The notes under the pieces: generated by a model
Database searches by the model: none
What the model was told of the DNA's origin: nothing
What the model saw: the letters and a program-made list of their open reading frames with translations, nothing else
DNA from: Rhizobium favelukesii
GTDB lineage: Bacteria > Pseudomonadota > Alphaproteobacteria > Rhizobiales > Rhizobiaceae
NCBI RefSeq assembly: GCF_000577275.2
Contig: NZ_HG916855.1
Span: 372,001-436,000 of the forward strand
Length of the DNA: 64,000 nucleotides
Direction: 5' to 3'
Translations under genes and position numbers: made by a program
Shown here: positions 27,723 through 35,716 of the stretch, in pieces
Position numbering within the stretch: the stretch's first letter is position 1
How the letters are laid out: every line of letters starts with the position of its first letter

Positions 27723-28637
27723 ATGGATCGGCTTGATGCAATGCGGGTTCTGCTTGCGGTGGTTGACTCCGGCAGCTTGTCGGCGGGCAGTCGGAAGCTG
27801 AATGCGCCGCTGCCGAGTGTCAGCCGCAAGGTCGCCGATCTCGAGCGCTATCTCGGCGCAAACCTCATTATCCGGACAAGCCGCAACCTGCAGCTCACCG
27901 ATGCCGGCCGCGACTATGTGGAGGCGGCGCGCAAGATTATCGCCGACGTGGAGGAGGTCGAACGCAGAGCGTCGGGCGAGTATCAGACGCCGCGGGGACT
28001 GCTGACCATCACGATGCCGATCGAGTTTGGCCACCGCTACGTCCTACCGATCGCACTCGACTTCATGAACAGGCATCCGGAAGTGACATTGAACATTCTC
28101 TCCATCGATCGTACCGTTCATCTGGTCAACGAGCAGGTCGATGTCGCGATCCGGCTTGGCGAACTGGTCGACAGTTCGCTCTATGCCGTCAAGGCCGGCG
28201 AATTCCGTCTGTTGACCTGCGCAAGCCCAGCCTATCTGGAACGGCGTGGCACCCCCCAGCATCCCAGCGAGCTCGCCGGCCACGACGGAATCATGTTCCA
28301 CAACCGGTCGTTCTTCTGGAATTTCGAGATCGACGGGGCGCCGTTCGAGGTGATGCCGCGGAACCGGATCGAGGTCACCACGGCGGCCAACTGCGTCGTC
28401 GCCGCGCGACATGGTGCCGGGATCGCCCGCCTCTTCGACTATCAGGTTCCGGAGGAAATGGCCTCGGGCGCGCTGGTGCAGATCCTAAAGGACTACGATG
28501 GCGATCCCAAGCCGATCCACATCGTCTATTCCCGTCAGGGCCTGCTTGCGCTCAAGGTGCGCACTTTCATCGATTGGGTCCTGCCCCGACTTCGCGCGGC
28601 TTGCGGCAACTATGGCGATGTGCCGTCAGCGGAATGA
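27723..28637 (+). CDS. LysR-family transcriptional regulator
   Basis: A 304-residue protein. The N-terminal winged helix-turn-helix reads MDRLDAMRVLLAVVDSGSLSAGSRKLNAPLPSVSRKVADLE, with the linker RYLGANLIIRTSRNLQLTDAGRDYVE. The substrate-binding domain starts at ~90 (PRGLLTITMPIEFGHRYVLPI) and keeps the family pattern VDVAIRLGELVDSSL and AARHGAGIARL. It belongs to the subgroup related to AaeR/DmlR. It is divergent from the EamA permease and convergent with the hydrolase gene, overlapping its 3' end by 12 bp. The effector is unknown. Start ATG follows GGCGGGGTGTC. Confidence 0.88.
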   Translation: MDRLDAMRVLLAVVDSGSLSAGSRKLNAPLPSVSRKVADLERYLGANLIIRTSRNLQLTDAGRDYVEAARKIIADVEEVERRASGEYQTPRGLLTITMPIEFGHRYVLPIALDFMNRHPEVTLNILSIDRTVHLVNEQVDVAIRLGELVDSSLYAVKAGEFRLLTCASPAYLERRGTPQHPSELAGHDGIMFHNRSFFWNFEIDGAPFEVMPRNRIEVTTAANCVVAARHGAGIARLFDYQVPEEMASGALVQILKDYDGDPKPIHIVYSRQGLLALKVRTFIDWVLPRLRAACGNYGDVPSAE

Positions 28638-29579
28638 AGCGCGCACTTCCTCGACCGTCCGATCCAGGTCATGGAGGTGCGGATAGTGCCCGATGCCCGG
28701 GAGAACCGAGAATTCGGCCCCGATCCGTTCGGCTAGTTCTGCCCCCATGGCCTTGTTGATGTAGAGGTCCTTCTCACCCCAGACCACCTTTACCGGCGTC
28801 TTGAGCCTGTCCAGGTTGGCCTCGAAATAATCCTGGTCCCGGGTGAAATGCGCGTAGTAGCTCGCGAAGGCATCTGCTGTTGTCAGCGCGCCATGGGACC
28901 AGCCACCCGCCATGTCCTTCCTGAACTGCGCGGAGACCTCGAACTGCGCCTCCTTCGCCAGACCTCTCCTGAATGTGTCCTCCAGAATCTCGGCACTGTT
29001 GTTGTTGAAGTATTCGCGAGCCTGAGCCGCCGATTGCTTCACCTTCAGCTTCAGCAGGCTGTCATACATGTAGTCCGGCCGGTCGAAGGGCGCAAAGTCG
29101 CCAACGATGATTGCCCGTGCAATGTCGGGCTTCTCCAGGGCCAGCAACAGGGCCGGAAGGGCGCCGATATCTGTGGCATAGATCGTTAGCCTGGATCGGT
29201 CGATGCGAGCCTTCTCGATATAGCCGTCGAGGACGCGTGCGTAATCGATCGGCGCATAGGAGAAGCGGTCCGTCGCCGGCCGCGATGAAAACCCATAGCC
29301 GGGCCAATCGAAAGCGTGGACCTCGTAATCGTCGGCAAGCGCCAGGGATGCTTCCTTCCAGGCATATATGGTTTCCGGGAAGCCATGCAGGAAGAGCACG
29401 GTCCCCTTTGGGTCGGGACTATGCACGACCATCCTTCTCAGCGTGATATCGTTGTCGATCTGGATAAAGCTGATATTCGCCAGCGGTTGCTGCGAGCGGC
29501 CGTCGGCGTGGGTCACGGTCGCGATGGAGGAAACGATCGCGGTGGTGGCAAACAGCGTTCTAAGGGTACCCATTGTCAT
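28626..29579 (-). CDS. Secreted alpha/beta hydrolase (dehalogenase/epoxide-hydrolase type)
   Basis: A 317-residue protein with an N-terminal signal peptide (TLRTLFATTAIVSSIATVTHA). The fold shows the oxyanion motif LFLHGFPETIYAWKEA, an Asp nucleophile in YATDIGALPALL instead of the usual Ser, an acid in VVWGEKDLYI and the catalytic His in LPGIGHYPHLHD. An Asp nucleophile is typical of haloalkane dehalogenases, epoxide hydrolases and fluoroacetate dehalogenases, so an ester-forming mechanism on halides or epoxides is inferred. Periplasmic location is unusual for that group. It overlaps the convergent LysR gene by 12 bp. Confidence 0.8.
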   Translation of the reverse strand: MTMGTLRTLFATTAIVSSIATVTHADGRSQQPLANISFIQIDNDITLRRMVVHSPDPKGTVLFLHGFPETIYAWKEASLALADDYEVHAFDWPGYGFSSRPATDRFSYAPIDYARVLDGYIEKARIDRSRLTIYATDIGALPALLLALEKPDIARAIIVGDFAPFDRPDYMYDSLLKLKVKQSAAQAREYFNNNSAEILEDTFRRGLAKEAQFEVSAQFRKDMAGGWSHGALTTADAFASYYAHFTRDQDYFEANLDRLKTPVKVVWGEKDLYINKAMGAELAERIGAEFSVLPGIGHYPHLHDLDRTVEEVRASFR

Positions 29580-29603
29580 GTCGGCTGCTCCACATTCGGC
29601 TTG

Positions 29604-29825
29604 TTAACGGACGACGCGGTCGACCTGCGCCTGAAGGCGAGGGCCGATCAGCAGGATGGCGGGGATGACGATGAGGTAGCCGATGCTCCACGAGCGTAGC
29701 CATGTCAGGACGAAGCCGCTCCAGAATCCCAGATTGAGCGCGAGCAGCGCGAAAGAGATCAGTCCCGTGGTTAGGATACCCATCGAAAGGGCGAAGGCGA
29801 TCTTGCGTTTGAGATGCGTGTTCAC
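29604..29825 (-). CDS. DUF2798 small membrane protein
   Basis: A 73-residue protein starting at GTG (29825) behind CCAGGAGACC. Two hydrophobic helices (IAFALSMGILTTGLISFALL and GFVLTWLRSWSIGYLIVIPA) and a basic tail ending VDRVVR match the DUF2798 family (two-helix inner-membrane proteins of unknown function). It precedes the hydrolase gene by 24 bp on the same strand, so the two are likely cotranscribed. Confidence 0.75.
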   Translation of the reverse strand: MNTHLKRKIAFALSMGILTTGLISFALLALNLGFWSGFVLTWLRSWSIGYLIVIPAILLIGPRLQAQVDRVVR

Positions 29826-30011
29826 GTCGGTCTCCTGGCTGGATGGGAGATCGTAGCTACCTCTTGAGGCCACGATCTCGGGTTAGTGCTGCGAAGATCG
29901 CGCAATTCCCGCGCCGGCGGTAGCGAGTCAAGCCGAGAGGCAGCCTCTTGAATTTGGCAAGTTCCCAAAGGCAGGGAACGCGTTAGACCGACCGCGAAAG
30001 GACGAACCGTC

Positions 30012-30407
30012 ATGTCGCGAACACGCCCCAGAGCTCTCATCATCCATGCATCCTGTGCGATTGGCCTGGTCTACGCCGATCGCCTGGCGCGCCGCGGATA
30101 CGATCTTGTGCTGCTCACACACCATCGCGAGCGCTCGGCCGCGCTTGCGCGTGATCTTCGACGCGAAACCGGGGCAGCGATCGACGTCAGCGTCAACGAT
30201 CTGACGAGGGAGCGCGGCTTACAAGATGTCGAGGCCGCGCTCGCCGGGGTTGACCTCATTGTCAACAATCTCGAACTGCCGTCGGCTGGATTGCTTGCTC
30301 ATGGTCATACGCCGGGTCTCGATCGGCTGCTCGATGTCAATATCAAGGCTTATGCCCGGCTGGCGGCGGCGGCAGCCGCAAGCATGGCTGGGCGGCGCCA
30401 GGGCGCG
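30012..30407 (+). pseudogene. Short-chain dehydrogenase, C-terminus cut by an IS6 fragment
   Basis: Begins MSRTRPRALIIHASCAIGLVYADRLARRGYDLVLL. It is an SDR Rossmann fold in which the TGxxxGIG loop is altered to HASCAIG and lacks the usual glycines. The NNAG-like strand is LIVNNLELPSAG. The reading joins the IS6 fragment at ~30408, before the catalytic YxxxK region. The product would therefore be inactive. The degenerate nucleotide loop suggests that decay began before the truncation. Confidence 0.7.
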
Positions 30408-30591
30408 CTTCATCTCGGTCTTTTCAGCAATCAGAAATCTTTTCGTCCCGTCGCACCAGAAACGCTCAGCCCTCGCCACTCGCATTCATCGCATCCGCAC
30501 AATAGCGCATTGGAAAGCCGTGACCGGCGCAACTGCGTAAGTTCATCGGCAAACGCCTTGTCGGGGATTAAGCGAACAACGTGACATCGCC
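30408..30591 (+). mobile_element. IS6-family 3' fragment, inverted copy of the 25502 element end
   Basis: 184 bp almost identical to 25502-25685 in inverse orientation. It encodes SAIRNLFVPSHQKRSALATRIHRIR and ends at the terminus ACAACGTGACATCGCC. It differs from the full copy by a few bases (ATRIHRIRT against ATHIHRIRA). It cuts the SDR gene on its left. Confidence 0.82.
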
Positions 30592-31018
30592 CTACCGGAT
30601 GAACTGGACGTGCTTTGCAGAGAAGCTGCGACAGACGGCTTTCATTCATGGACAGGCTCGTCAGAGAATGGCGACCAGGCGGACCGGATGGCCAGAGAGA
30701 AGGAGAATATGGCCTCCGACATTCGTTCATCATGCTCGTCCCTGCTCTTCACCCGGGAACATCAGTTCATCAAAGCCGAATTTTGCGATGTCGTAGAACG
30801 GACTTTTGCAGCAGCCGCAATGACGCACGCCTTTTGTGCGCCGCCTTGGCGGTGGCCCCGGACCGACACCGGAAGGTCGTAACCTCGGTATTTTCACTTG
30901 TCCGGCATCCGACCGTTGTCATCATTGTCAATGAGGACAATTCTAATGATTGTTCACCCGATACATTAATTTGGGATGGGTAAAACATCCCCAGACACAC
31001 ATCTGGAGGCGGTAGAAT
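30592..31018. other. Stretch with no recognisable gene
   Basis: 427 bp after the IS6 terminus. A plus-strand frame (30610-30882) gives MAREKENMASDIRSSCSSLLFTRE without a known family. The right half should hold the promoter of the following secreted-protein gene. Confidence 0.3.
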
Positions 31019-31327
31019 ATGAATCACACCAGTGCAAACAGAGCTTGCAAGCACTTCGCCAAGGCCGTGGCGCTCGGGTTGGCAGTGGCAGCAATACTTG
31101 CCACCGGAGCTGAAGCCGGCGGAGCCAGAAATGGCAATCCGGTGGTTCGCGCGGTGTACCTCGTCAAGTCCGGCTCAGGCAGTCAGGTGCGATACAACAA
31201 GAATCCAGGCAAGAAAGTCATCATCAACGTTTCTGCTTCTGAATATATCAAAAGCAATCCCTATGTCTGTACGCCGAGCGGGTTTGGCCAGAAGGCGCGC
31301 TGCTACGTGCGTGGCCTGTCGCTCTAG
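31019..31327 (+). CDS. Small secreted hypothetical protein (102 aa)
   Basis: ATG follows GGAGGCGGTAGAAT. A signal peptide is clear: a basic start (NRACKHFAK), the hydrophobic core AVALGLAVAAILATGA, and cleavage near AEAGG. The mature ~68 residues are basic (VRYNKNPGKKVIINV) and contain two Cys (YVCTPSGFGQKARCYV), able to form one disulphide. I recognise no family. A strong terminator follows. The gene stands at the downstream end of the polysaccharide cluster but convergent with it, so a link is only positional. Confidence 0.6.
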   Translation: MNHTSANRACKHFAKAVALGLAVAAILATGAEAGGARNGNPVVRAVYLVKSGSGSQVRYNKNPGKKVIINVSASEYIKSNPYVCTPSGFGQKARCYVRGLSL

Positions 31328-31360
31328 AGCGAATTCCTCCGCTACGTTGGGGCATCATCA

Positions 31361-31399
31361 AAGAGCTGTTGGACGGGTGTCCGACAGCTCTTTTCATGT
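31361..31399 (+). terminator. Strong rho-independent terminator
   Basis: AAGAGCTGTTGGAC-GGGT-GTCCGACAGCTCTT forms a 14-bp stem (one G-T pair) followed by TTTTC. It lies between two convergent genes and may also serve the minus-strand operon ending at 31413, although the T run on that side is short. Confidence 0.85.
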
Positions 31400-31412
31400 A
31401 CAGCACAGCGGC

Positions 31413-31985
31413 CTATTGATTGCGGATACCTTTGATCTTTTCCGACGCCAGGTCCTCGGGGACAAGCTTCGAAATCTCATCATTGTCCTGGGCTTCGGAA
31501 TGCTTGAACACATACCAGCCGCCGGTCGGCTCTTTGCGCTGGTAGATCGTCTGGCCATCTGTCATGTGCAGGAAACATGTGGTGCCGCCCGTTGGGCCGG
31601 ACTTAACGTGCCAATCAGCCTCGAAGCACAGCTTTCCCGAGTTGGCCACGGTCCAATGGCCATCAGCCCAGGACGCGCGATCGCCCGAACCCGACCATCC
31701 CTTAAAGACCCGGCCTTTATCCTGCATGTAGGCTGCGCCATCGCACCACTTCCAGCTCTTGTCGCGGTAAAGCTCGTGAAGCTCCACCGCCGTCATTGGC
31801 CGGACATTTTCCGGCAGACGCAGACTCAGACGCTCTTGGCCAGTTTCCGGCGTGCCGCATGCAAGGTCCTCAGCCATCGCATTTGATGAGGTCAACATCG
31901 CACCTACCAAGGCAGCCATGATCGGTGCGCAGTTCTTGCCGAGGCGCGATGCAAAATATGGGGAGACGCTATTCTTCATCATCAT
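31413..31985 (-). CDS. DUF995 secreted protein 1
   Basis: A 190-residue protein with a signal peptide (CAPIMAALVGAMLTSSNAMA). The DUF995 core is visible: MTAVELHELYRDKSWKWCDGAAYM, WADGHWTVANSGKLCFEADW, CFLHMTDGQTIYQRKEPTGGWYVFKH. The WxW at the start, paired Cys and a Y-x-K/R-x-P-x-G-x-W motif define the family. DUF995 proteins are known mainly from rhizobia and have no established function. This is the last gene of the minus-strand polysaccharide set, 111 bp below the second DUF995 gene. The periplasm is the likely location. Confidence 0.82.
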   Translation of the reverse strand: MMMKNSVSPYFASRLGKNCAPIMAALVGAMLTSSNAMAEDLACGTPETGQERLSLRLPENVRPMTAVELHELYRDKSWKWCDGAAYMQDKGRVFKGWSGSGDRASWADGHWTVANSGKLCFEADWHVKSGPTGGTTCFLHMTDGQTIYQRKEPTGGWYVFKHSEAQDNDEISKLVPEDLASEKIKGIRNQ

Positions 31986-32096
31986 GATTTCACCTTCTAC
32001 GTTAAACTATTCATCGATTGATGCGGAGAGGCTGGGACAGGTAGACTTACAAGAGCTCCCGAGCGAACTCAGGAAACCCACACCGGCGTCTCGTTC

Positions 32097-32651
32097 TTAG
32101 CGGCCGCTGGCTTTGATCCGTGCGACAGCCGTGCTCACCCGGTCACCATTGACCAGCTTGCGCACCTCATCGTCTTTCCGAACGGGATTGTTCCGGAAGA
32201 CATACCATTTCCCGCCGATTGACGGCTTCTGGTAAATCACGCCATTTGTTTCGCGGTGCAGAAAACAGGTGACCGCTTGCGTCCCGGCTCTGTAGTCGTT
32301 GGAGAACCAACTCGCACGCATGCATAGCTCACCGTCGTCGGTCGCGCGCCAAGTCCCTTCCGCATAGGACCAATGGGTACCGTTGCGGACTTGAGCTGCA
32401 AACTTATTGCGGCTTGCTGGGAGCAGCCAAACTTTGGTTTTCTCGGCAGAGAAATATCCTCCTCCACTAGTCCACTTCCACGTGCGCCCGGCGTAGAGCT
32501 TTTCAAGTGCATTGGCTTTCATCGGGCTCGCCTTCACAGCAAGCCGGGCAATCGGATCCTCAGCCTTGGGCCTGGGGGCTGCGCTCGCATTGCCTACCAG
32601 CAAGAGAGCGAACATGACTGCGCTCGCGATGGTGAAACACTTCCGTATCAT
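32097..32651 (-). CDS. DUF995 secreted protein 2
   Basis: A 184-residue protein. The signal peptide is FTIASAVMFALLLVGNASA. The DUF995 pattern follows: MKANALEKLYAGRTWKWTSGGGYF, YAEGTWRATDDGELCMRASW, CFLHRETNGVIYQKPSIGGKWYVFRN. The ATG at 32651 (MIRKCFT) follows AGGAAAG. It diverges from the two neighbours (about a third identity by eye), so the three are old paralogues rather than recent copies. Encoded 119 bp downstream of the GH26 gene on the same strand. Confidence 0.82.
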   Translation of the reverse strand: MIRKCFTIASAVMFALLLVGNASAAPRPKAEDPIARLAVKASPMKANALEKLYAGRTWKWTSGGGYFSAEKTKVWLLPASRNKFAAQVRNGTHWSYAEGTWRATDDGELCMRASWFSNDYRAGTQAVTCFLHRETNGVIYQKPSIGGKWYVFRNNPVRKDDEVRKLVNGDRVSTAVARIKASGR

Positions 32652-32770
32652 TTTTCTTTCCTGTCGATCGAGTGGTTTCAGCAAACTGCCCTGGGCGGAA
32701 CTGCACAGAGCAAAGAGAAGAGCGGCTCAGCGTAGCCTGCGAACGCGAACCGCTCTGGTCGTTACGTCGG

Positions 32771-33715
32771 TCAATCCAGCGGATGGTTTGCGACGCGCCA
32801 ATCGGGCCGTCCGACGCCTTGCGGCCACGGATAGACTTCGCGATCGTTGAAATAGACAACGGCTGTCAACGCAGGGAATTCGGCGTGCGGCTTGTTGGCT
32901 TCCTTCGCCCAGTCTCGTACATAGTTGTCGTTGCCGGCATAACCGAGCTCGGCAATCACGACGGGTTTACCAAAGGCAGCGACACGATCGTATCCCGGCT
33001 TTGTGCGCTCGACGAACGTCGTGTCCCGACCCACTACCAACTTGTCGTAGGGCTGGTAGCCAAAGACGGACAATCCGATAACGTCAACATATTCGTTGCC
33101 CGGATAGTAAGCTTCCAGACCTTCATCCCCTTGCGGCGACCACATGTATCGAGCATGAGGAAGATCCTTGCGGCAGATATCGACGACGTGTTGATAGGCC
33201 TTCACATAGTCTTCCGGCTTCCAGAAGGACCAGCTGAACTGCCCTTCCTTGTCATCCATTTCCTGCGCCCAGCGGATGGTTACAGGGCTCTTCAGCTTGG
33301 AGGCTGCCGAACAGACAGCGGACATGTTCGAGTCGTAGCGACCCTCAAGAATCCCGTCCAACAGGTCGTCCGGGCTGACACGCCAGTCACGAGCCCATGA
33401 CCACGGTTCAACGGTGATCTGCAGGGATCGGCCGCGCTGGCCGGCATAGTCATCTGCGGCGCTTAGGGTTGCCAAATCCACATCTTCCCAGGGAAGGAAG
33501 AGGTGCTCAATTTTCGAGTTCGCGTCGTTGGTGTAGTCTCCGTTGGGATCATAGGCACCAGCCGTAACTGAATCCGCGGTGATAACAGGCCGTTTGTCGT
33601 GAAAAAGATTGCGACTGTCGACACTGGCACCGGATACGCCACTGGCGGCGTAGACCGCACCGGAAATGATCCCACTCCCGAGCAAGACCGCGCTGAGTTT
33701 CAAGAGACCTTTCAT
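32771..33715 (-). CDS. Secreted GH26-type glycoside hydrolase
   Basis: A 314-residue protein with a signal peptide (LLKLSAVLLGSGIISGAVYA). The (beta/alpha)8 features of GH26 appear: substrate strand LQITVEPWSWARDW, acid/base Glu in VTIRWAQEMDD and nucleophile Glu in KPVVIAELGYAG, with AVVYFNDREVYPW near the end. GH26 enzymes cut beta-mannan, and some cut beta-1,3-xylan or mixed-linkage glucan, with retention. In this operon a polymer-trimming or lyase-like editing role at the secreted polysaccharide is inferred, as is usual for hydrolases in exopolysaccharide clusters. It starts behind AGGAGAG, 13 bp after the upstream DUF995 gene. Confidence 0.82.
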   Translation of the reverse strand: MKGLLKLSAVLLGSGIISGAVYAASGVSGASVDSRNLFHDKRPVITADSVTAGAYDPNGDYTNDANSKIEHLFLPWEDVDLATLSAADDYAGQRGRSLQITVEPWSWARDWRVSPDDLLDGILEGRYDSNMSAVCSAASKLKSPVTIRWAQEMDDKEGQFSWSFWKPEDYVKAYQHVVDICRKDLPHARYMWSPQGDEGLEAYYPGNEYVDVIGLSVFGYQPYDKLVVGRDTTFVERTKPGYDRVAAFGKPVVIAELGYAGNDNYVRDWAKEANKPHAEFPALTAVVYFNDREVYPWPQGVGRPDWRVANHPLD

Positions 33716-33728
33716 AGCTCTCTCCTTT

Positions 33729-34280
33729 CTATTCCTTGGACGGTTGCATTGTTGGACCGACGGCAGCCTTCATGTCTTTCAGCCGTCCGGACACGAGGTC
33801 TGTGGCAAGCAACGTGTTCGCCTCATCCCCGCCCTGGGGTGGGACATGACGGAACACGAACCATTTGCCGTCGGGTTCGCGCTTTTGGTAAATGGTTCCG
33901 CCGTCAACCATGTGCGAGAAACACGTTCTGGCGGGAAAAGCGCCGCTTGCCGAATGCCATGTGGCATCGAGGCACATTTGACCAGTCTTGGTAACGAGCC
34001 ATCGGCCCTCTGCCCAGGATTTGTCATTCTCGCCATCGACCCATGCGCTGAATCGCCGCCCTTCGGCTTTCATCCGTCCGGCGCCGTTTTCCCACTTCCA
34101 GCTTTTGTTGCTGAAAAGTTCGTGAACTTCGCCGGCGGTCATTGCCTGCGCGCTCGCTGGTAAAACAGCGTCCTGGGACGTAGCTTCGTAGGTCGATCCG
34201 GAGAGAGCCAACGCCAACGTAGCGATCGCCGTCAGCAATCGGACGCCGCTTTGAGTTCGAGATTGTTGGAACTTAGCCAT
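33729..34280 (-). CDS. DUF995 secreted protein 3
   Basis: A 183-residue protein with a signal peptide (LLTAIATLALALSGSTYEATS). The DUF995 core is MTAGEVHELFSNKSWKWENGAGRM, WAEGRWLVTKTGQMCLDATW and CFSHMVDGGTIYQKREPDGKWFVF. The ATG at 34280 overlaps the end of the UDP-glucose dehydrogenase gene by 8 bp, so translation is probably coupled. That tight overlap ties DUF995 function to the sugar-nucleotide pathway. It is closer to DUF995 protein 1 than to protein 2. Confidence 0.82.
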   Translation of the reverse strand: MAKFQQSRTQSGVRLLTAIATLALALSGSTYEATSQDAVLPASAQAMTAGEVHELFSNKSWKWENGAGRMKAEGRRFSAWVDGENDKSWAEGRWLVTKTGQMCLDATWHSASGAFPARTCFSHMVDGGTIYQKREPDGKWFVFRHVPPQGGDEANTLLATDLVSGRLKDMKAAVGPTMQPSKE

Positions 34281-35703
34281 TGTCAACGGAGCCTCCCATC
34301 ACGTCGCAATGAACCCCGCTGGCGCCTCGGCTGGAAGTGACGACATCTGCTGGATGCGGCAGGAGTTCGGAGCTCCGCGCATCATGTCGCGCCGAAGTGG
34401 AGCGACCAATTGCCGAAACCCGAAACCCGGCCTTCTCAGCGGCGCCGGGCTCGTAAGCATTTCTGAGATCGACCAGAACTGGTTGGCGAACAATCGTCTT
34501 CAGGCGCGAGAGGTCAAGAGACCGGATGTCGCCCCACTCAGTAATGACGACAACAGCATCGGCTCCTCGTGCGCATTCATACGGGTCTTCGATTAGCTCG
34601 ACATCTGATAGGATCTGCTGGGCATTCTCGATCCCGACTGGATCATAGGCGCGAATGCGAGCGCCAAAGCGCTGTAGGGTTTCGATAAGCGGAACCGAAG
34701 GAGCGTCGCGCATATCGTCCGTATCGGGCTTGAACGTGAGACCGAGAACCGCGATGGTCAGGCCATCGACCTCACCTCCGAGCGCGTCCATCACCTTCAA
34801 GGCCATGCGACGCTTTCGTGCTTCGTTGGCGGTAACGGTTTCCTGCACGATCCGCACAGCAACCCCGTAGTCCTGGGCGGTGCGCAGAAGTGCCATCGTG
34901 TCCTTGGGGAAGCACGAGCCGCCATAGCCTGGGCCGGCATTGAGGAAGCTTGTTCCAATACGCTTGTCGAGCCCCATACCGAGTGCTAGTTCACTGACAT
35001 TGCTTTCCACCTGTTCGCACAGATCGGCAAGCTCGTTGATGAAGGTAATCTTGGTCGCCAGAAACGCATTGGCGGCATATTTGATCAGTTCTGAAGTGCG
35101 GCGCTGTGTGACCACGATCGGAGTCATCTGTACTTCGAGCGGCGCGTTATAGAGTTCCGTGACCACCTTGCGCGCGTGCTCATCCTCGACGCCAATCACT
35201 ACGCGGTCAGGCTCCATAAAGTCGCGGATTGCAACGCCTTCCCGCAGGAACTCCGGATTTGATGCCACGGAGAACGTTCCAGCCTTGCGCACTGAACCGA
35301 TAATCTTCTCCACAACATCGCCCGTACCGACCGGGACGGTAGACTTCACCACAACGACGGCATTGTCGTCGATTAGAGGTGCGAGTTCGCGTGCTGCCAT
35401 GTAAACGAATGACAGATCTGCATCGCCGTGACCGGCGCGGGGCGGTGTACCGACGGCGATGAACACAACGGCTGCACCCTTTACGGCGTTTGCCAGGTTG
35501 CAAGTAAAGCTCAATCGGCCTGCAGCTACATTCCGCTCGACGAGTTCGTCGAGACCGGGCTCATAGATTGGCACAACGCCAAGTTCCAGAGCGTTGATCT
35601 TCTGGGTGTTCTTGTCGACACACACCACTTCGTTGCCCCAAGCTGCGAAACAGGTCCCGCTGACCAATCCGACATAGCCGGTTCCAATAACTGCGATCTT
35701 CAT
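34273..35703 (-). CDS. UDP-glucose 6-dehydrogenase
   Basis: A 476-residue cytosolic enzyme that oxidises UDP-glucose to UDP-glucuronate with two NAD+. The Rossmann start is MKIAVIGTGYVGLVSGTCFA. The substrate and catalytic region includes EFLREGVAIRDFMEPDR, the Lys in ELIKYAANAFLATKITFINE and the active Cys in NAGPGYGGSCFPKD. The second nucleotide domain has LGLTFKPDTDDMRDAPS. The start at 35703 follows AAGGCAAC; the frame is open upstream but lacks the family N-terminus there. The C-terminal ~35 residues beyond FRVSAIGRST are an extension. It supplies the substrate of the UXS enzyme encoded upstream in the same set. Confidence 0.93.
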   Translation of the reverse strand: MKIAVIGTGYVGLVSGTCFAAWGNEVVCVDKNTQKINALELGVVPIYEPGLDELVERNVAAGRLSFTCNLANAVKGAAVVFIAVGTPPRAGHGDADLSFVYMAARELAPLIDDNAVVVVKSTVPVGTGDVVEKIIGSVRKAGTFSVASNPEFLREGVAIRDFMEPDRVVIGVEDEHARKVVTELYNAPLEVQMTPIVVTQRRTSELIKYAANAFLATKITFINELADLCEQVESNVSELALGMGLDKRIGTSFLNAGPGYGGSCFPKDTMALLRTAQDYGVAVRIVQETVTANEARKRRMALKVMDALGGEVDGLTIAVLGLTFKPDTDDMRDAPSVPLIETLQRFGARIRAYDPVGIENAQQILSDVELIEDPYECARGADAVVVITEWGDIRSLDLSRLKTIVRQPVLVDLRNAYEPGAAEKAGFRVSAIGRSTSARHDARSSELLPHPADVVTSSRGASGVHCDVMGGSVDNG

Positions 35704-35716
35704 ACGTAGTTGCCTT

